Source of the DNA: Rhabdornis inornatus
Taxonomy: Eukaryota > Chordata > Aves > Passeriformes > Rhabdornithidae
Reading direction: 5' to 3'
NCBI GenBank assembly: GCA_013397075.1
Contig: VWZS01008197.1
Span: 2,138,996 to 2,202,995, forward strand
Length of the DNA: 64,000 nt
Positions 47,086-60,540 of this stretch are shown in pieces (the stretch's first letter is position 1; every line of letters begins with the position of its first letter). Below the pieces are notes generated by a model. It was not told the DNA's origin and did no database searches. It saw only the letters and a list, made by a program, of their open reading frames with translations. The position numbers were made by a program, and so were the translations under genes.

Positions 47086-50000
47086 GATTGAAGACCACGG
47101 GAATGCTTGTGAAATAGGTTTGGGTCTGCATTTCCAAATATATTTATACTAGAGACAATATAAAGATGAATTCCTTCCTTTAGAGTAACAGAGAAGAGTA
47201 CTTTGCTGCAAGATAAATACAGTTTAAGCCAATGTGATTTTATCTTAAGATGAACAAAAGCAATGAAATGTGGCCCTATATTAAATGAAAAAATCTCTTG
47301 GATAAAATTTTGAAAACAATCTAGGGACAAATCTAGAAAACTCTTCACATTTCTCATCCTCCCCCACTTCAATGAACAAACCTTCTGTCTACCTTTGGTG
47401 ATCCTCAAATATTTATTGCATCTGATAGTGGTTCTCTAAAAAGCAGATGATCATTTCTTTGGGACATGTGCCAGACTAGCAATATCCCAAAAACTTTAGT
47501 ACATAAGCCTTATGAAGTGTTGCTGGCACTGGTGGCTGAGGCACTTAATTTAATGAGATGGGCTTGCCATTGCTGATACTGCTAAATGCGTTTTCAGCAG
47601 AGCCAAGGAAAAATCTAATTCATTAGACCTCTGACTGTGTTCAACTATTGTTATTGTGCTGCAACATTTTGAATATAAATACAAAAGGCCCACAGAAAGC
47701 AGTATTTCACTGTTTGAATTCGCACATATTGCTGAAGGCCATTTCAGTTCTCCTGCTGATGTGTTGCATTGCCTTCCTGGCTGCCACAACACAGCACGTG
47801 TTTATATACCTGATGCCTATAAAACTATGACAAAACACACAGTTGTTACAGTATGTAACTATTGTCCTCTGTAATGACAAGTGACAGCACACTTTTGCAG
47901 GATGGTGGCTTGTCTCTGCTAATACAGAAACTAAAACAGTTATAAGAAGAAGAAAAACAGAAATAACAGTGCCATCATTGATAACTGAGTCTAAAATAGG
48001 CAGAAAATTAGATTAGAGCCTTTACAAAAAATCACCAATCCCCTAGTACATGTTTTGCCTTTATTTCTTTCATAAGAAAAAACAGATATGAAGGAAAATT
48101 ATAACTAAGACAATGAATAATTAAAATCTGAAAATTTTTGCCATTGAATATTAGCCTGTAACACTTCTGGTTTAAGATATGGCATTTCTTCATACAGCAG
48201 TACAGTATTTTTCAAATAATGCAAAGTGAAAATATGTCAATTTTAGATTGAATTTCACTAAAAAAAAAATACATTTCTTACAGAATCTCATACCATCCCA
48301 ATCATAACTGATCATACCACCAGAAGCTTTAGAGTAGTGAACTCTACCGGAATAGAGGGTGAATTTTGTGCACTGTACCTGCAGCTTTCTCAGTTTATGT
48401 CACATTCCAGCTGGTTAGTACTTCATTTACATTTTATCTTCAGAAAACCAAAGGCCAGAAGTTCAACATCTTGTTTGAGGGGATGCAAGAACTGTGCAGA
48501 TAGTTTTCAGTAAAATCCAACCCCAGGCCTCCTCCTTCTTCCATGTTGGCAAAATTCCCATTCCTGATCCTCTAATCTTTCTGATCTTGCTTTTTTCCTT
48601 GCTTGCTCAAATGGTCCTTATCATACCAGATACCTGACAGCTCTCTGGAAAGAGGCCTCTTAGGAAAGAGATGAGTCCCAGAAGCCACCACAAAACCCCA
48701 GATTACTGTGCAGAACCAAAATATTGCAAATATTAAAGCTCATTTCATTATTAACTGTGGGGAGGAATTTGTTGTTCCTTCTTTAAAATCTTCAAAAAGG
48801 ACTCATTTTCAAAATTTTATCTCTGCAAACATTATAAATTTGTATTTTTAAGTTAAATTCCCACTTCTGTCTCAGACTATATGTAGGTTATGGTATATGT
48901 ATATTGTATAAAGCATAATGTACTCTTTTTTTCCTGTCCAGCTAAACTATTTAGAATAAAATTACAGAAAAAAATCAAAACAAATAATTAATTTCCATGT
49001 TTCTGAGATGTGATTCATGATACCCAACTTCATTCCTCTAGGCTTGGAGGTCTCTTTCTTTATTTTAACAGAGGCTATGGCACTGGCAAAGAATGCCAGA
49101 AGTAGAATTGCATAAGGTGGTTATGTTGCAGTGTGAATGGCCTTGTTAAGGAGTCCTATCAGCAACAGCCTCATGATTTTTCCAGTGCATTATTTTTATG
49201 TGGTCCTCAAACCAATCCCCCAAAGGAGGTGCACTGTTCATGAAGAGTTTCTGCCTTGTGTCTTCACTTACTGTTTAGCTGCATAAAGCAAGTTCCTACC
49301 TGGGAAGAACATCCTTTTCCCCTGGCCACTGGAATCTGAGACCTCCTAGAGATGCCACAAAGCTCTGAGAATTCTCTTATGACATCACTAGTGAGTAACT
49401 CTACAGAAACCATTTTGTGGCAACCTGTATGCTTTTTCATCCATTTTTAACATTTGCATTGTATCTTCTGTGATGTTGCCTAGAAAACTTAAAAACTTCC
49501 TGATAATTTTACTATTTAAATCTTTCAGTCCAAATAGATGTACATGAAAATCCACAAATTTAAACCTCAGAACACTACACAGAAAGACCTTCAGGTCTGT
49601 TTCGATGGTGAAACTCCTGACACTCCTACAATATTGAAATGATAACTTGCTCAATACTATACCATGGTGGTCTGTAGCTATTAAATATCTTCCTTGGAAT
49701 TAACCTTTGAGATTTGTACTCCCTCTCAATCCCTGATTTAAAATATCATTGAGTTTCACAGTAATTTTTGAGACACACTAAAATGTTCTGCAGTAATTAT
49801 GAGGGGCCAGAGTTGAACAAACCTACAGAATTTAAATGAGTTTGCAGTGGTAATTATTTTTAATTGCCTTCCATCTCATTAGAGTACCAGGTGGCAGCTA
49901 TGTAACCTCACCATGGATGCTGATTGTCTACATGGTTACATATTTCTCTGCAGACACTAATGAACAGACATGTCCACAGCCTCTGTAGTGGTCTACTTAC

Positions 50001-52003
50001 ATCAATTTGCCTGCTCCTTTGAACAAGAACTCTGGCTCTGACCTCACCCACACCAAAATTAACTGCAAGCATATCACAGCTTCATGCAGCTTCCAGTGCA
50101 CCTTTTTTTAAAAACAACCAAAAAAAAAAAAAGTACACATGTGCAAATATATTGAGTTCTATTCCTACTGTGAACTGTTTAAAGGCTTTTACTTTTATTT
50201 ACCACTTTAGAAACCAAGAGAATTGTCCCCGTTTCCTGTTCACACAATATAGTTAAAAACAGCAATATAGTTAAAAAAGGAAATGTTCCTCTACAGTTAC
50301 CTCCCTTCTATAAGAAGCTTTTATTAAAGTTATTAATTATTAATGATGATTTTTAGAAAGAGTAAATTTCTCTTGTGATCAGAAGAGAGAATTTCAAATG
50401 TCAGAAAAAAGCAATAACAACAGAGGTGTATCCTGTGTCTGTTGATTGCTAGAGGAATTCATATGTTGTTATTTACTGAGGAAAAAGCCCCCAAACCCAA
50501 AAGAAACCAAAACCAAGCAACCTGGCTTTGGTTTAAGAAAGAAACATAACATTGCAAATTTAATTTCCTAGTTATAAAAAAAGGCTCATCTCTTTAGGAT
50601 TAGTACTTTTTAATAAATGCAGATTAGAAGCTTCCTTATAAAAGCATACACTACAGAAAAAAAAAAATCTAATCTATTAAAAAACCTCTTCTTTTTACTT
50701 CTCTAATAAAATGATTGTTCCACACAGTTGTTAAGGCTGTTTAAGAGTTCTGGCTTCCAGATGCCTGAAATAAAAATTACTCCTATTTAAATTATATATC
50801 ATCAATGACAAAGTTCTAGATGCCATCTAACAGCTCTGCAATATCTAACAACCTGTGATGAAATACCAGTAAAGTTGAGAAACTCCCTCTGCTGTTTTTT
50901 AATAGAAAGAAACTCTAGGAGATAAAACCTGTAATGAAGTATCATTAGGTTCTCTTATTTCTGTCCAGATAGATGTTGACTTCTTTTTACTTTCTCTTTT
51001 TTAATAAATTAATTCTACAGAATAATTGATCAATTTATTTAATGTGTCTTTTTTTCTTATCTGCAGGTTTTTACCTTCTTGCCATGTATTTATTTCTTCA
51101 ACTGTAGAGTTAGAAAACTTACGCATTTTATCTGATTCATATTAATATTATACATCAATCTGATGCTGGTTTTCTGCTCCTAATTGAGCCTTAAAGCCAC
51201 TGTTTCTTTTAATTAAAATACTTTCTTCCATTGGCACAAGGCAGTGAATAGCCAAGGGCATTGTCAACTCAGAAAATATATCTCATCCTAGATATCTTTT
51301 ACAAAATATGGATTTTATCATGACCTGAAGCATTTTGTCAGGCTCCAAACTGGTTATCTTAAACTATATTCTTTAGCCCAAAGTTCCTCCTGCCTTGGAG
51401 CTCCTGCACCTATGACATGACAAAATAACCAATGTTCTTCATAAATCTGCAAACTGTGCTTCTGAAAATCAAGGTGTTGCAAGGTGGGTTTGTTGCTACT
51501 ACTTGAAAACCTCGGTTTAGAAAGATTTTTTTCTTTTTTTAATATTGAAATTGTACAATTTTTACTTTTGAAATATTTTAATTTCTCTGTATGCTGGAGG
51601 GTTTTTTTTCCACAAAAGCCCTATTAGAAAACTAACCATAATAAACTTTCTTGGTACTTGACAATGGTATGTGTGAGTGAACAATTACATATGTTCCTTT
51701 TCATCCAAAAGGCTAAATTAAATACTGCAGATTAGATTAGTGTTCACAGCAACAATTTTCCCATTCATTTCTGTGCAGCTGGGGTAATTAAGAGAAAAGA
51801 AGAGCAATAGGTGTCTGAACTGCTGGAGTCAAAAGCAAATGATGCAAGAAGTCAGAAACAGATATTACCTTAAAAATGCTAATTAATTTCAACATCATGT
51901 CCTCTATACCTCATGTAACATGAGTGCATGACATTTAGTTGGTGTCCATGGTTTAGGAGAGCAGCCTGGCCTATTTTCATGACCTTCATGATCATATAAA
52001 CAT

Positions 52004-52057
52004 AATTTATTAAAATAATTCATTTGCAAAAATTTATTAAAATAATTCATTTGCAAA
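52004..52057. repeat. Perfect 27-bp tandem duplication
   Basis: A 27-base unit starting AATTTATTAAAATAATTC occurs twice in direct tandem (52004-52030 and 52031-52057) with no mismatch. Twenty-seven is a multiple of three, so a minus-strand open frame shows the same nine residues twice. That frame is not otherwise gene-like. The perfect identity points to a recent duplication. Confidence 0.92.
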
Positions 52058-54428
52058 TACAGGTCACAAATGACTCCAAACTCAAAGAAATGCTGCACTG
52101 CTCCTCAAGTCAGACAAAACAAAACAAAAGTAAATTTAGAAAAAATTTCACTCTAAGTAAAACCAACTTCTATATGCGTAAAGAGACTTAAAGCTCTCCC
52201 TGGAATAGTCTATGGAAGAAGCGTGGAAAATGCAGTGAAGCTTCTGTGTGGAAGGCTGTAAGTTAGTTTGCATCAAGGATGGAAGATTTCACAGTTCAAG
52301 CAGCACTTTCTCCTTTGAAAATGTGTATTTTTTCTGTTATTACCTTACAATTGTGTCAGGACTTTGTGTATCAGCACAGCTTGAACTCATCAGCAGCTAA
52401 GCTTGTTATGGATAATCTTATTTATTCTACCACCTCTCTGCAAGATAATAACATTATGGTTCTCTCAAGGGCTTATCACCTTGAATCCACCCAGGACCTG
52501 CAACATGCACACAGAGGGAGAAAGAGATGTACAGATGAAAAATCCAGCTAAATGTCTCTTTTCTCTATGCTTAGAATGATCATATCCAGACTGAAAATTA
52601 TGACTGCTACTATTAAATCTTTCTGAACAGGATTAATTGGCATAGAAATTAAATATAAATGTTATGAATGAAACTTTTGATAAGGAATGGACATTTACAT
52701 TTTCTATTTAAAGTATAGAGAATTTTCTATATTAAAAAATGCTCTTATCTGCAATGAGTTAACAGTAATCCCAAAGACTACAGATATGATTTCTGTAAGA
52801 AAACCAAGATATTTGCCTTTCAATAAGACACAGTGTAAAAGGGATACTTTCCTCCAACCTTTTACCAAGCACATGAAGAAATGAAATTCATTTTTTGAGT
52901 AACTGAAAACTGGACATTGAAAAGAACTTAATGTTAGACATTTTGCTCAATGCCCAGATATTTGAAGAGACAGAATTATTTTATCACTTGAAGTTCTAAT
53001 CTAGATTGGATTAAATGCTATTAAGTATTGGGCTTAAATCGATCTTCCACTGTAAAAGAGATGTATGAACGTGTTCCTTTTTTATAGAATCTAATATTAT
53101 GCACAAAAATATAAAGATAATTGTTTTGAATGTAACACCTTTTTTTAAAAAAAAAAAAGCTTGCCAAATAGAGATATCAGAGCCTGTCCTCTTATATACT
53201 TGGAAGAAAATTCACAAACCAAGTCCAGATTAATCTTCATCCAAGGAATTCATATTATCCATTAGGACTTCCCTTTGAAGGTGGACTTTGACCCTTTGAG
53301 TTGTTTGATCCTATTTGATCCAATATGATGACTAAATCGGTAAAATTAAGTAACAACTCTATGTCTTCATTGTGTTCTCAGACTAATTTTCCTCTCCCTG
53401 GTGTCTATTAAGACTGTCTTAAATACATCAGTCTCACTGCACATAGTTCAATATGTCCATCTTTTCATGTGTTGCCAGTCAGCAGAAGTTCTGTGAAATA
53501 TGGAACCAAGATCTGCCTCCAGAAGCACTCATGAATTAATAGAAATTTGGTGTCCCTGTGGGCAAAACAAAACCCTAAATGCCAGAAGGATTTTATTTGT
53601 CTGTATTCTTGTGTGACTCATGTGGGTGTTAGTTTGTATTAATAAACATCAGATACTTCATTCACATCTCTGTAACTGCTCCTTACATAAGAACAAATGT
53701 TAGCACACCCTATGCAATGTGAAAAGTGATTAAGTGTGAAGTGTTCTTTCGAATTTCAAGTGGATCCTTCTGAATGAAATACAACACACTGTGCAAAGTA
53801 AAAAGATTCAGTTGTTTGATTTGGTCCTCCTCCTCCTTCCTTTTCTCCTCAGAAAGGAATTTTCAGAGTTAGAAAAAGAAGACACTGACGTGTCTTAAAC
53901 CAGAAAAAAAAATCAAGCTACAGAATTTTTCAAAAGATATTTTATGCTTTAGAAGTAATTATTTTAAATGATTGTTTACACAGCATTCTTTTGTGACATT
54001 ACTTTGCTGATACACAGCAGTAAAAATGTACAGTAATGAAATGAGATTGTTATAATTTACTTTTTTCCTAAACATTTTCCACATATAGAAAACTATACGT
54101 ACAAATTCACCAAAAATTCACTTAAAACATCATTTATTAAGGAATATACAGACACTTAGCCACTTACACTAACATGAATAGTACCAGAAAAAAACATATT
54201 ACAGTTGAGTCAAAATGAGTCAAAGTAATGAGATATCAGTATAGCTTTAGCTCACCCTCCTCCTGCTCAAATATTTTTAGACTTTTTTTTCATATTTATA
54301 GTTCCTTATTGTATTTTCCTCATAACCCACCCTTCACTTAAAATTTGGAAGGGTTTGTAACCACTGGCAAAGGGGATGGTCTAGGGACCAGGTCCTATTC
54401 ATGACGGAAGTTAATATGTCTCTCTGGA

Positions 54429-54475
54429 AATTCCTAGAACACAACAATTCCTAGAACACACAATTCCTAGAATTA
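54429..54475. repeat. Three copies of AATTCCTAGAACACA-type unit
   Basis: AATTCCTAGAA recurs at about 54429, 54446 and 54462 in direct orientation. The first two copies extend to ACACAAC or ACACACA and the third carries TTACAC. This is a small local tandem triplication of a 16-17-base unit. Confidence 0.85.
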
Positions 54476-54668
54476 CACAACATTTAAAAGTTGTCTAAAT
54501 AACCTTTCTGGATCAGAAAGCAAAGTAGGACAGAGAATGGCTTATTGGACAGGCAAGGTGTTTGCTTCATGTGACTTCCTTTTAAATACCTGGGGTAGTG
54601 GTGAATGATGATAAAAGGAAAAATGCTAGAGACTGGGGGGAATACAGGAAGTGGGATCCAGGGAAAGT

Positions 54669-54755
54669 AAAATCATTTAGGTTGGAAAAGACTTCTGAGA
54701 TCCAAGTCCAGCTATTCACTGAGCACTATAATGTTCCCCATGAGAGCTAGAGGTT
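54669..54755 (-). mobile_element. Short CR1 3' fragment, minus orientation
   Basis: The plus strand reads AAATCATTTAGGTTGGAAAA, then GACTTCTGAGATCC, AAGTCCAGC and GAGCACTATAATGTTCCCC. This is the reverse complement of a CR1 3' end, where the consensus has a TTAGGTTGGAAAAGACC block followed by GAGATCAT, AAGTCCAACC and a CAGCACTGCCA block. About 90 bases are recognisable. The sequence beyond it to about 54960 is richer in G+C and may be more of the same element, too diverged to claim. Confidence 0.8.
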
Positions 54756-56416
54756 ATGAGGAAATTGATAAAGTATGTTTAGAGCTTTGTTCTTGTATTT
54801 TACCTACAACTCAGTCATTCATAGATGCTTTAGCTGGGTCATTCACTAGCTGTGCCATGGACTCAGAGGTAACTGCTCAGATTGTGGGTCCTGCTCAGCA
54901 TGCTCTCTCCCACAGGATTGGCAACAGACCTGAGCTGGCTGCATCAAGCATCCCAAACAGAAGCTTTCTAATTAATTTTTAATGGTCCCTCTGCATCTCA
55001 CCTTACCTAAATTATCAAGGGATTTTTTTATTTGGTGGACCCCTCCCCTTGCCAGTCCAGAAAGAGGAGACCTGACCTATTATCAAACATTTATATTTAA
55101 TATCAGATGCTCAACAGCTTATTCAAGAAAAATGTCACTGCCCCTCCTGTGTGTACAGAAATCAATGATCCCACATGCATGTTACTGAGCTTTTAAAATG
55201 AGGCTGGTGGCTTTCACATATTACACCCTGTGAGAAGGGAAAAGCTTAGCATCTTTGGAAACAGAGATCTTGGCTTTTCATCACAGAAGAGAGATTTCCT
55301 TTCTAGACTTCACTACTGAGAAATGAAACTGATGATTAAAAGAGCTAATCTCTTTCTCCAACTTCTCTCCCTATGGCAGTATCACCAATTTTCCTTGATG
55401 GACTACAAAGTATAAGATGACTTCTAGGATTTTCAAGGAACTTTCTATTTTCTCTGCAGTGTAATCACCTTTTTTAATCTTTTGAAAGCTCTTTTTTTCC
55501 AGATGTCAACTTTTTGGTTAGAAATAAGAATCTCAGATATAATTACAGTAAAAAAGTTATGTTATTCACCTATGTTGTTCACAGTTGTTCACCTGGTTAA
55601 CAGTCATAAATCCTGTGATACTCTCCACCATGCATTAAACCTCACTCTGACCTCCCTGCTGGTCTGATACCTCTCGGTGCTATGAAGGCAAACCATCAGT
55701 ACAGCTCAGAACTAAATTAACACAATTTTCTTTGCTTGGATCTATCTGTTCACTAATTTAAACAGACCACTTAAAACCAAGATGTGTTTCAGGCCTTTGG
55801 TTCTTCATCAGTATTTAAGAAAGCATTTAAGAATGTTGCTTCCTGTTGCTAATCTCTATATTCTGTAACTTCTTTTAATTACCAATCCTCTGTCTCTGCA
55901 GCAAATGCAAAACTTAATAAAATATCGCAGACAGATTTGCCTTGTAGCAAAGTCCAGACTGCTTATTTTGAATCCAACATTCTCACAACTCAAACTCAAA
56001 CATCTTATCTCTTGGTGATTTTTTCTTAATTTTTTTTTTACTTTTTTAATGTGGCAATCTTTATTAACACAACTATCGCATACTACCACTAAGTATACTT
56101 TGCTTACATGCTGATACATATTTCTGAAGAGAATACAGAAAGATCAATACTTGAAAATAAGATGGACTACTGTAACTTACAATACTCAAGCTAAAAAGAA
56201 AGTTATAAAATAAAAAGGGCAACTTTTACATAGATTTTAATGTATGGCATTCTACTATTTCAGATCTTTTACCTGAATATACACTTTTGTATTACAAAGG
56301 CCAGAACTTCTGCCAGTGTGAATAATAACAGTTCCCAACTGTGGGCATATTCAAACTAAGAGTCTGTACTTATAAGTTGAAATGATTCTTTAATAAAATT
56401 CAAAAGCCTTATTTTT

Positions 56417-56513
56417 CTTGGGTTTTTTGTTTGTTTCTTTTTCTTAGTTTTCAGTTGTTTTGTGGGTCTTTTTTTGTTTGTTTGTTTGCTTGTTTGTTTG
56501 GGTTTTTTAAGTT
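56417..56513. repeat. G/T-rich tract with (GTTT)n core
   Basis: An irregular G/T tract whose clearest part is a run of GTTT units at about 56474-56500. On the minus strand it is A/C-rich and creates a lysine/threonine-rich false open frame. Confidence 0.85.
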
Positions 56514-59500
56514 TGGGTACACATGTGTCTGAAACATCTCTGCAAATGTACATACACATCAGTGTTTACAGGGTATCTCAGGGAAGACCAGTTAAAGAAA
56601 TACCACTATTTAAGCTCTAATTTCTGACACTCACGACTGAAAGTATCCATGAAATGGCTCTCTGACAATCCCAGGAAACAATATTAGTTGTACTGTAATA
56701 CACTCCATCAAAATCAGTCAGAAGCTTCAAATATTTGTATTCTCTCCTACAGAAAGGAGAGCCTCCTGGCCCCTTCACACAAACGTTGTCACATAAAAAC
56801 AAGCAATAGAGGTCACAGTTTAGTCTAGAAGCTGTGAATTTCTTATGGATTCTGTCTAATAGAGACAAAATTCTCCTCTGCTTCCCTGTTCCCTTCAGAC
56901 ACCTTTGCATATCAGCTCTAACACTTGTCTCATCCAACCTTGCAAGGTTACATATCCAGGTTCCAACAGGATCAATCATCAATTCTGTGTAATCACAATA
57001 CCTAGTACATAAATAAAATAAATGAAATTCTCAGATTGTTGTTAAAGTGAGCCTCCCTCTGGAGCTGCCTGTATATACTGGTGAAGTTTCTGTGACTCTC
57101 TTAAGGAAGGAATCATGTCTTTCCTTTGCATCTTTTTACAGCATTTAGTACCCTACCAATGCTTGCTATGTAATTAATAGCAGCATCAACTAATTAAATA
57201 GCTTGATTGAATTAGGTATGCTAAATAGATGGATAGAATGCTTTAATTGGCCACACTGGACAGACGATGGGCAAGAGAGGTTTCTACTTCACGTTTCCAC
57301 TTTGTCAAGACTGACAACTCTTTTTCTTGTCTTCTGAAAAGAAGAGCTGAAAGTACTTAGGGAAGAAAAGCATTTAAGATTGATACAGTAAATTCATTGT
57401 TAAACAAAACAGTAGAAAGCATTTTTGTACTAGCATGCAGATGAAAAGATATTTTTTTCATGCATTTATTCTTCACTGCACCTCTCTTTCTCACCAATAA
57501 AAATTTTGCTGCGTAAACAATCACATTGTTTCTATGTGCCTATATTAAATAATACTCAGAGCATTATTTACAAATACTGAATGGTTTGAATAAAAAAGGC
57601 TAATCAAATCCTAGGAAAAAAATTCCAAGACAAGAGACCAAGCTTTAAAATATCCTTTAAAATTCCACCTGATAGAAGGCTGAAATTTTCACCTAGTGTC
57701 AAGGTTTCCATGCACGTGTCTATATGTGTCAAAGCATACCAGAATGAAGTATAAGAATGAAACATCCCTCAAGAGCAGCGTGGCCTTGAAACCCAGGCAC
57801 AGATGCAGAAGAAACCAGAGTAATTTTGGCTGTGATCCTTGCTACTCTGGGAAAACATTCCAGAATCTTATCTCTCGTTCCACTGCTCACTGCTATCGTG
57901 GAGCTAAACAAGAACAACTTCATGCAGATAACAAACTCAGACAAACTGTAATTCATATCCAAAATGAATTGGCCAAAACTAAGAACAATGGGTTAAACAC
58001 AGCAATGTTCCAGTGACATTTTGTAGGGTATAGGCTCAGTGTTGCCAGTCAGGGACATTATTCAGTTTCCTTCACCCAAAAGGTTGAAGGATCACCCCAC
58101 ACAGCAGAAAAGCAGTCACTCATCCAAGCATGGGGCAGTGGAAGGATTGGAGGCACTCAGTCATGGGAAATGTCCTTGGGGAGAATCCCAATCCCAAGGG
58201 AGGGCTTCCAATCACAGAGCCACTGCTTGGGGGAAAACCACTTCAGGGGGTTTCTGTCAGGGGCATTGTGGTGTACCTGGCACAGCCAAGGTGAGACAGT
58301 AAGGGCGTGAAAGGCTGGTGGGCACCATGGCTCTACAAGCTCCACAGGTGCCTGAAGGAAATAGTGCATAAAAAAATAATATTTAGAAATAATAATAAAA
58401 TACTATTGATATTGCTTTGCAAATATTGCACTAAACGGAATGTCAAAATCCACCAGAATTTGGTAATAGTCTCAAAATTAGATCCCTTATAGACAAAAAT
58501 TATGAAAGTAATGCACTAAAGTATGCACTAAAGGGTTTACCATCACAGATTACATATTTTTTCTATTTGATCAATTAGTAGTTTATTGTATCTGAGCTTT
58601 TCATTCTCTGTGTTTTAGCTCTCCATGAATCTGCTGCTCAGGTCTACTAGATGACTGGGTTAACAAAGACTACATGTATCAGTGCGTGAATTCCTAGCCT
58701 AATTTTTAAAGGCATATTACAAGATAAAATTTTAAATGTTTTGCAGTTTCTCTGTTAGATACTTTTTTATATTATAGACATCCATATAAAAATGCATTAT
58801 AAAATTTAATCTTTCATGAAGCTTTTTTTCTTAAAGATAACTTCATGTCAAAATATAATTAAAGTTCTGTAGTAATTCAGTTTTACAGAAGATAAACTGT
58901 AAAGTATGTAAACTGCTGCTTCTGGGATTCTGTGAACTAGTCTTATAATCCATGTTGCTTATTAAATGCTGTTTATTGAAGGCTGAGCACTTTTTTTGCC
59001 AATCTGCAGTTATTTCTTTAAATTGTTAGAGAGAGAAAATTTGAAGATTGAAGAGGATCTGCAAACAAACAAACCAATAATAAATTGCAACCTAGGCTAA
59101 GCCTAAAAGATTTTCTAACTTTCACTATTTTTTCAACAAACCCCACAGAGTCACAACCACCTAAATGATTCAAAATCTATTACTAGAGTATAAAAATATA
59201 CCGAACAAAATCTTGCTCTTTATGACTGTGGTTCATGGATTGAAGTAACAGCAATGAAAACTAAACCTGAAGTGGTTACTTGAATAACCTCCTAGGATAG
59301 ATCCTTAATTAATATCAGCCAACATAAAACTGCTCACCAAAACAGCAGCAAGGCTGCTAGAGGTCAGCTTCTGAACTCAAAAGATTAGGCTTTTTCTTTC
59401 TGTGTCTGTGATTTTTTTCGTACTGCTTACAAGCAAGCTTAGCACTTGTGAGGAAAAGTCTGTAACTTGCAGTTGATATTTGTTTCTTCCAGGATGGGAA

Positions 59501-60488
59501 TTTTCTAAAAGTCTTTTATATAGAGCCCTAAAAGCAAAAACCCATGCATCATGCAGCTTGCCTCATTCATAGAGGTAGTGCATTTACTATATCAAGATAA
59601 CCTTTTAAGGAATGACCTAATTAAAAAAATTGAATGAAGAAAAAACAAATCACTGGCACTTTAATCTAATTGCAAGAGAAAACGCTGTGTTAACTGCTGA
59701 TCCTCAGAGAAATCCAAAACCAGCAAGAGAAAAATATTACACTCAATAAAAGTCTTGGCAACTTCCCACTGAGACCTGAAACACAATATGTACCCATCAA
59801 ACACTCACCAACTTATTGGATCATTAGGTAAAAGCCAGAGTCAGCTGAATGGAGTGCTGGTCTCTTTAAAAGCTGAAATATTTCCTACTAAAATAAATAA
59901 AGCAGGCACAAATTGCCCCACATAATAGGAATCATTAGGAATAACAAATATTAGAAAAGAATGTGCTAAACTGTGTCACTTTGAAAAGTTTCACAGTGAA
60001 GTTAACTTTTCTTTCTTGCAATGTTCAAGAAATAATGTCAGTCCAAGCAATGTTACTTTCCTTCTTCTGTAAACACAGAAACCAGAATGTCAAGGACATG
60101 AAATTCAAATGTTTCTCAGTGGACCTGGAAGAATGCAGATGGGAAGGAAAATGGCATTTGAAAATGTTATTGCAAATAACTCTCATCGCATAAATGTACA
60201 AATAAAGGCAATATTTTTTTTAACTTTCTGTTCTTTGAAAAATATTTTTGGATCCCTCCCCTTAAGCTACTACCATCTATCTATCTTCCAGAAATCCTTC
60301 TGATTTTGTTCCATCCATACCTTTTAGAGCCCCTTCTTCTTAATTCCATTTCTCTTTGTAACACTTAAGTATATCTCACAATTCTGTTTCTGCCTCCTTT
60401 AGTGACTCCTCTCTTCCCACTTCACCATTAAATCTCCTCCCCTGACTAATCCCTCAGGCCTGTTTCATGATCCTTCTCCCATGTCTGG

Positions 60489-60540
60489 TCTGTCTCTCTC
60501 CTTTCCTCTCTCTTCTACCTCCATCCTTCCTTTTCTCCTT
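60489..60540. repeat. Pyrimidine-rich tract
   Basis: Fifty-odd bases are nearly all C or T (CTCTCTCCTTTCC-type), with one G and two or three A. A looser CT-rich context extends upstream from about 60330. It is a candidate for non-B DNA but otherwise unremarkable. Confidence 0.8.

Larger units (their letters stand above)
47086..54668. other. AT-rich non-coding sequence, no gene seen
   Basis: I see no supported gene or RNA. Local items are A runs near 48259-48268 and 50120-50133, an 18-base direct repeat (CAATATAGTTAAAAACAG, about 50245-50277), a perfect 27-bp tandem duplication (52004-52057), an A/T run junction near 53135-53158, a CTCCTCC-rich tract ending in CAG (about 53825-53852) and three copies of a 16-17-base unit (54429-54475). 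The rest is unremarkable. Confidence 0.55.

Noticed and set aside
46563..47091. The two longest open frames (170 and 171 codons) as a protein gene
   Set aside because: They overlap in different frames inside LTR-like GC-rich sequence, share no recognisable domain, and the lack of stops is explained by composition.
53825..53890. Exon after a CTCCTCC-rich tract ending in CAG
   Set aside because: The tract is a good acceptor shape, but no frame with a donor site and a recognisable peptide follows.
58040..58370. Named transposon in a GC-richer patch
   Set aside because: The composition suggests a repeat, but no diagnostic block of CR1 or of the LTRs I recognise is present, so I leave it unassigned.
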